In this document: positions 61,545 through 64,000 of the stretch, in pieces
Position numbering within the stretch: the stretch's first letter is position 1
Layout: each line of letters opens with the position of its first letter
Source of the DNA: Picochlorum sp. 'celeri'
Taxonomy: Eukaryota; Chlorophyta; Trebouxiophyceae
Reading direction: 5' to 3'
Assembly (NCBI GenBank): GCA_010909725.1
Contig: JAACMV010000011.1
Span: 620,001 to 684,000 of the forward strand
Length of the DNA: 64,000 nt
Notes under the pieces: model-generated
The model's input: only the letters and a program-made list of their open reading frames with translations
Databases searched by the model: none
What the model was told of the DNA's origin: nothing
Program-made: the position numbers and the translations under genes

Positions 61545-61785
61545 CTTTGTAACAACGTCCGGTACCAAACAATGTCTATATGGGTGAGGATGGCCATCTA
61601 AATCTTGGGCAATCTTCAACCCCGTGGTTCTGTGGGAACATGTCCGATGCAGGACCACTTCCGATGGGACAAGTCTGACACACAATCTCCACCCAGGTCC
61701 CCTGATCCTCTGCAATCTGCCAGGCTAAAATCCGCGACACTATCCACAGGAATGCAGTCTTAAATATAAGATTTAATTGTTAAAG

Positions 61786-62803
61786 ATGCAGACCGCTCGT
61801 GTTTTCGGAGTTAAGCCAGCTACTGGACGTGTACGTTGCACAGTTTCTGACAATATCTTGTGTTATCCACTCTGGGAGGTTTGGGAAAGGTTGTGGTTTG
61901 GCACGATTTTGCAGCGCATAGTAACATCGCAGGCAATAATCTGATATGAAATTATATCGATGATTAGTTTTGGGTAGTTCACGTGCTCCTTTCGGCCTTG
62001 CGGACGACATTTGTGACCTTGTGTCTACTAGTGTCCAAAGACCGAATCCTGGATTTGATGCACGCGAATTTCACACGCTTAGCACGTGCTGACGAAATAT
62101 TTCTTTGTTGTAGGCCACCCGCCAGGTGACCCGCGCCGCCGTGGAGTTCTATGGCCCAGACAGAGCCAAGTTCTTGGGACCATTCACCCCAGAGGTGCCA
62201 TACCTCACTGGTGAGTTCCCAGGAGACTACGGATGGGATACCGCCGGTCTCTCTGCTGACCCAGAGACTTTTGCCCGCTACAGAGAGTGCGAGGTGATCC
62301 ACGCCAGATGGGCCATGTTGGGAGCCCTCGGGTGCCTCACCCCAGAGCTCCTCCAGAACAACGGAGCTGCCAACTTCGGAGACTCCGCTGTGTGGTTCAA
62401 GGCTGGTGCCTCCATCTTCTCTGAGGATGGACTCAACTACCTCGGAAACCCAGCTCTCATCCACGCCCAGTCCATCATTGCCGTGACCTTCACCCAGGTT
62501 GTGCTCATGGGACTCATTGAGGGATACAGAGTCAACGGAGGACCAGCTGGAGAGGGACTCGACCCACTCTACCCAGGAGAGGCCTTCGACCCATTGGGAT
62601 TGGCTGACGACCCAGACACCTTTGCTGAGCTCAAGGTGAAGGAGATCAAGAACGGACGTCTTGCTATGTTCTCCATGTTCGGATTCTTCGTCCAGGCTAT
62701 TGTGACTGGAAAGGGACCACTCGAGAACTTGGCTGACCACTTGGCTGACCCACAGGTCAACAACGGTTTCGCCAACGCCACCAAGTTCGTCCCAGGAAAC
62801 TAA
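61786..62803 (+). CDS. LHCII-type chlorophyll a/b-binding protein, copy 1
   Basis: 244 aa from exons 61786-61830 and 62114-62803; the phase-0 intron is 283 nt, the longest in the window. Thylakoid antenna of photosystem II. Exon 1 encodes the start of the transit peptide ([15 protein letters not shown]). The mature part starts near [15 protein letters not shown]. Helix B has [16 protein letters not shown] and helix A/C-terminal has [20 protein letters not shown], with the Glu/His/Arg/Asn chlorophyll ligands. It is close to core LHCII of green algae. Codon use is extremely biased to C/G-ending codons, unlike other genes here, as expected for a highly expressed gene. Confidence 0.95.
61980..62088 (+). 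promoter_or_regulatory. Two CACGTG (G-box) motifs in the intron of LHC copy 1
   Basis: CACGTG occurs at 61980-61985 and 62083-62088, the second inside the 10-bp palindrome AGCACGTGCT, 25 nt before the acceptor. G-boxes bind bHLH/bZIP factors and are common in light-regulated plant genes. The intron of copy 2 does not show them, so their role is a hypothesis. Confidence 0.4.
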
Positions 62804-63242
62804 GTGCCTGCGCAGTGTTCCATTTAATGATGTCTTCTTTTCATAAGACGTGATTGATACATGTGTTGTTGATCATGTTGCAAATTTTATTGCATTTTAT
62901 CTTGTAAAGATGGGCATCTCATTCACTCAGAACACTGTATACACAATCTAGAAATCATGTGACAACCACTCAAGCGACTTGATGAGTGGCTATGCCGTTG
63001 CGCCACGAAAGTCCCCCAGATGGGATCATATCCCATCTGGATTGTATCTGGATTTTCTGGCCTCAGTAGTCGACGTAAGTCTCCCATCAATAACCGTAGT
63101 TGATGGGAGACTATCCCCAATGACTTGAGATCTGATTCGGGGCAATCCAATCAGCATCATAAAATGCGGATGCCACCGAGGCTCTCAACAATATTTTATT
63201 GCAGTGAACCGATTTTGCCAAACAAATAAATTTCAAACCAAA
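62804..63242. repeat. Spacer between the LHC copies with three hairpins
   Basis: 439 nt. Three inverted repeats stand in a row. 62966-62989 has 7-bp arms (CCACTCA/TGAGTGG, 10-nt loop). 63016-63040 has 10-bp arms (CCAGATGGGA/TCCCATCTGG, 5-nt loop). 63079-63111 has 12-bp arms (GTCTCCCATCAA/TTGATGGGAGAC, 9-nt loop). They share the core CCCATC/GATGGG. They lie 130-280 nt upstream of the second LHC start, where promoter elements would be expected. Confidence 0.8.
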
Positions 63243-64000
63243 ATGCAGTCCGCTATGATTCGCTCCTCTGCTATGCTCAAGGCCAAGGTCTCCACTTCTG
63301 GAAGGGTACGTCTTGTTGCTTTTGTTCTGTTCTCCGTCGCATCTGCTCCCAATCACTTTCACGCACGGAAAACCCAATAAAATTGTTCCAAGTGATAGCA
63401 TATGACAATATCTAGAGGGTTTTTGCTGACTGTGCAACGCGTCGGAGGATGCTATCCGAGGAAGATCCATTGTGGTCAATCTTGTTCCAAGATATGGATA
63501 AACTCACTGTACTTTGTTATTCAGGGAACCCGCCAGGTGACCCGCGCCGCCGTGGAGTTCTATGGCCCAGACAGAGCCAAGTTCTTGGGACCATTCACCC
63601 CAGAGGTGCCATACCTCACTGGTGAGTTCCCAGGAGACTACGGATGGGATACCGCCGGTCTCTCTGCTGACCCAGAGACCTTTGCTCGCTACAGAGAGTG
63701 CGAGGTGATCCACGCCAGATGGGCCATGTTGGGAGCCCTCGGGTGCCTCACCCCAGAGCTCCTCCAGAACAACGGAGCTGCCAACTTCGGAGACTCCGCT
63801 GTGTGGTTCAAGGCTGGTGCCTCCATCTTCTCTGAGGATGGACTCAACTACCTCGGAAACCCAGCTCTCATCCACGCCCAGTCCATCATTGCCGTGACCT
63901 TCACCCAGGTTGTGCTCATGGGACTCATTGAGGGATACAGAGTCAACGGAGGACCAGCTGGAGAGGGACTCGACCCACTCTACCCAGGAGAGGCCTTCGA
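63243..64000 (+). CDS. LHCII-type chlorophyll a/b-binding protein, copy 2 (3' end outside window)
   Basis: Exons 63243-63305 and 63525 to beyond 64000; the phase-0 intron of 219 nt runs GTACGT to TATTCAG. Exon 1 (21 codons) encodes [21 protein letters not shown], a plastid transit start that differs from copy 1. Exon 2 then repeats copy 1: over 63528-64000 I find only two base differences, both synonymous (62269 versus 63680, 62275 versus 63686). The introns, exon 1 and 5' flank share no evident similarity. The same frame stays open to the window end, so the truncation is only the window edge. Function as in copy 1. Confidence 0.95.

Noticed and set aside
61979..62740. 253-codon open frame antisense to LHC copy 1 (and its twin at 63504-63875)
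   Set aside because: It is a by-product of the extreme codon bias of the LHC exon; it repeats in the second copy and is rich in Ser/Glu/Val with no domain.
1..64000. Transposons, CRISPR arrays, viral or bacterial gene clusters
   Set aside because: No transposase, reverse transcriptase, integrase, spaced direct repeats or polycistronic blocks were seen on either strand.

Overview
The window is nuclear DNA of a unicellular green alga. The evidence is near-identical chlorophyll a/b-binding (LHCII-type) genes, many plant-lineage plastid proteins (FAX1-like, fibrillin/PAP, SAL1-like, TL17-like, NDC1-like, MutS2, RimM), a spliceosomal gene structure, and no organelle or bacterial signature. The genome is compact: about 41 protein genes in 64 kb, short spacers, and mostly zero or one intron per gene. 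Introns are 64-283 nt with GTATGT/GTACGT-like donors and TGCAG/TGTAG-like acceptors. An outer-arm dynein light chain 1 gene suggests the organism can build a flagellum. The LHC protein resembles core-chlorophyte LHCII more than the divergent Lhcp of Mamiellales (judged from memory, no alignment run).

Layout. 1-4.0 kb: SmB tail, dynein LC1, a candidate permuted tRNA-Thr gene, FAX1-like fatty-acid exporter, a peptidoglycan-binding-domain plastid protein. 4.4-12.3 kb: allantoinase, Sec24, Nudix hydrolase, TAPT1-like. 12.4-20.3 kb: fibrillin, ZZ/UPF0696 fusion, bystin, SNW1/SKIP, SAL1-like phosphatase. 20.4-31 kb: YIPF1/2-like, MPP-alpha, small PH protein, an acidic unknown, TL17-like lumenal protein, glycosyltransferase, RRP7, RimM, Qa-SNARE. 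31-46.4 kb: ankyrin/RCC1 (IBtk-like) protein, SLC35F-like transporter, DHX33-like helicase, a KEN-box coiled-coil protein, a TFIIS-N-like protein, a coiled-coil protein, NDC1, oxysterol-binding protein, TMEM70-like. 46.7-61.5 kb: a large S/T-P-rich coiled-coil protein, PPP4R2, ORC6, peroxisomal acyl-CoA synthetase, hexokinase, MutS2, XPD. 61.8-64 kb: two tandem LHC genes, the second cut by the window end.

There are no operons. Neighbouring genes strongly alternate strand, giving convergent pairs whose stop codons lie 11-125 nt apart in most cases, so 3' UTRs probably overlap. Functional groups (plastid, ribosome biogenesis, splicing, membrane traffic, replication/repair) are scattered, as in an ordinary eukaryotic chromosome.

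The most notable find is at 1457-1551 on the minus strand. The 3' half of a tRNA-Thr lies upstream of its 5' half, with a perfect 7-bp acceptor stem, intact A and B boxes, complementary flanks and a T8 Pol III terminator: the hallmarks of a circularly permuted tRNA gene. Intergenic spacers also carry an unusual number of short perfect inverted repeats of differing sequence.
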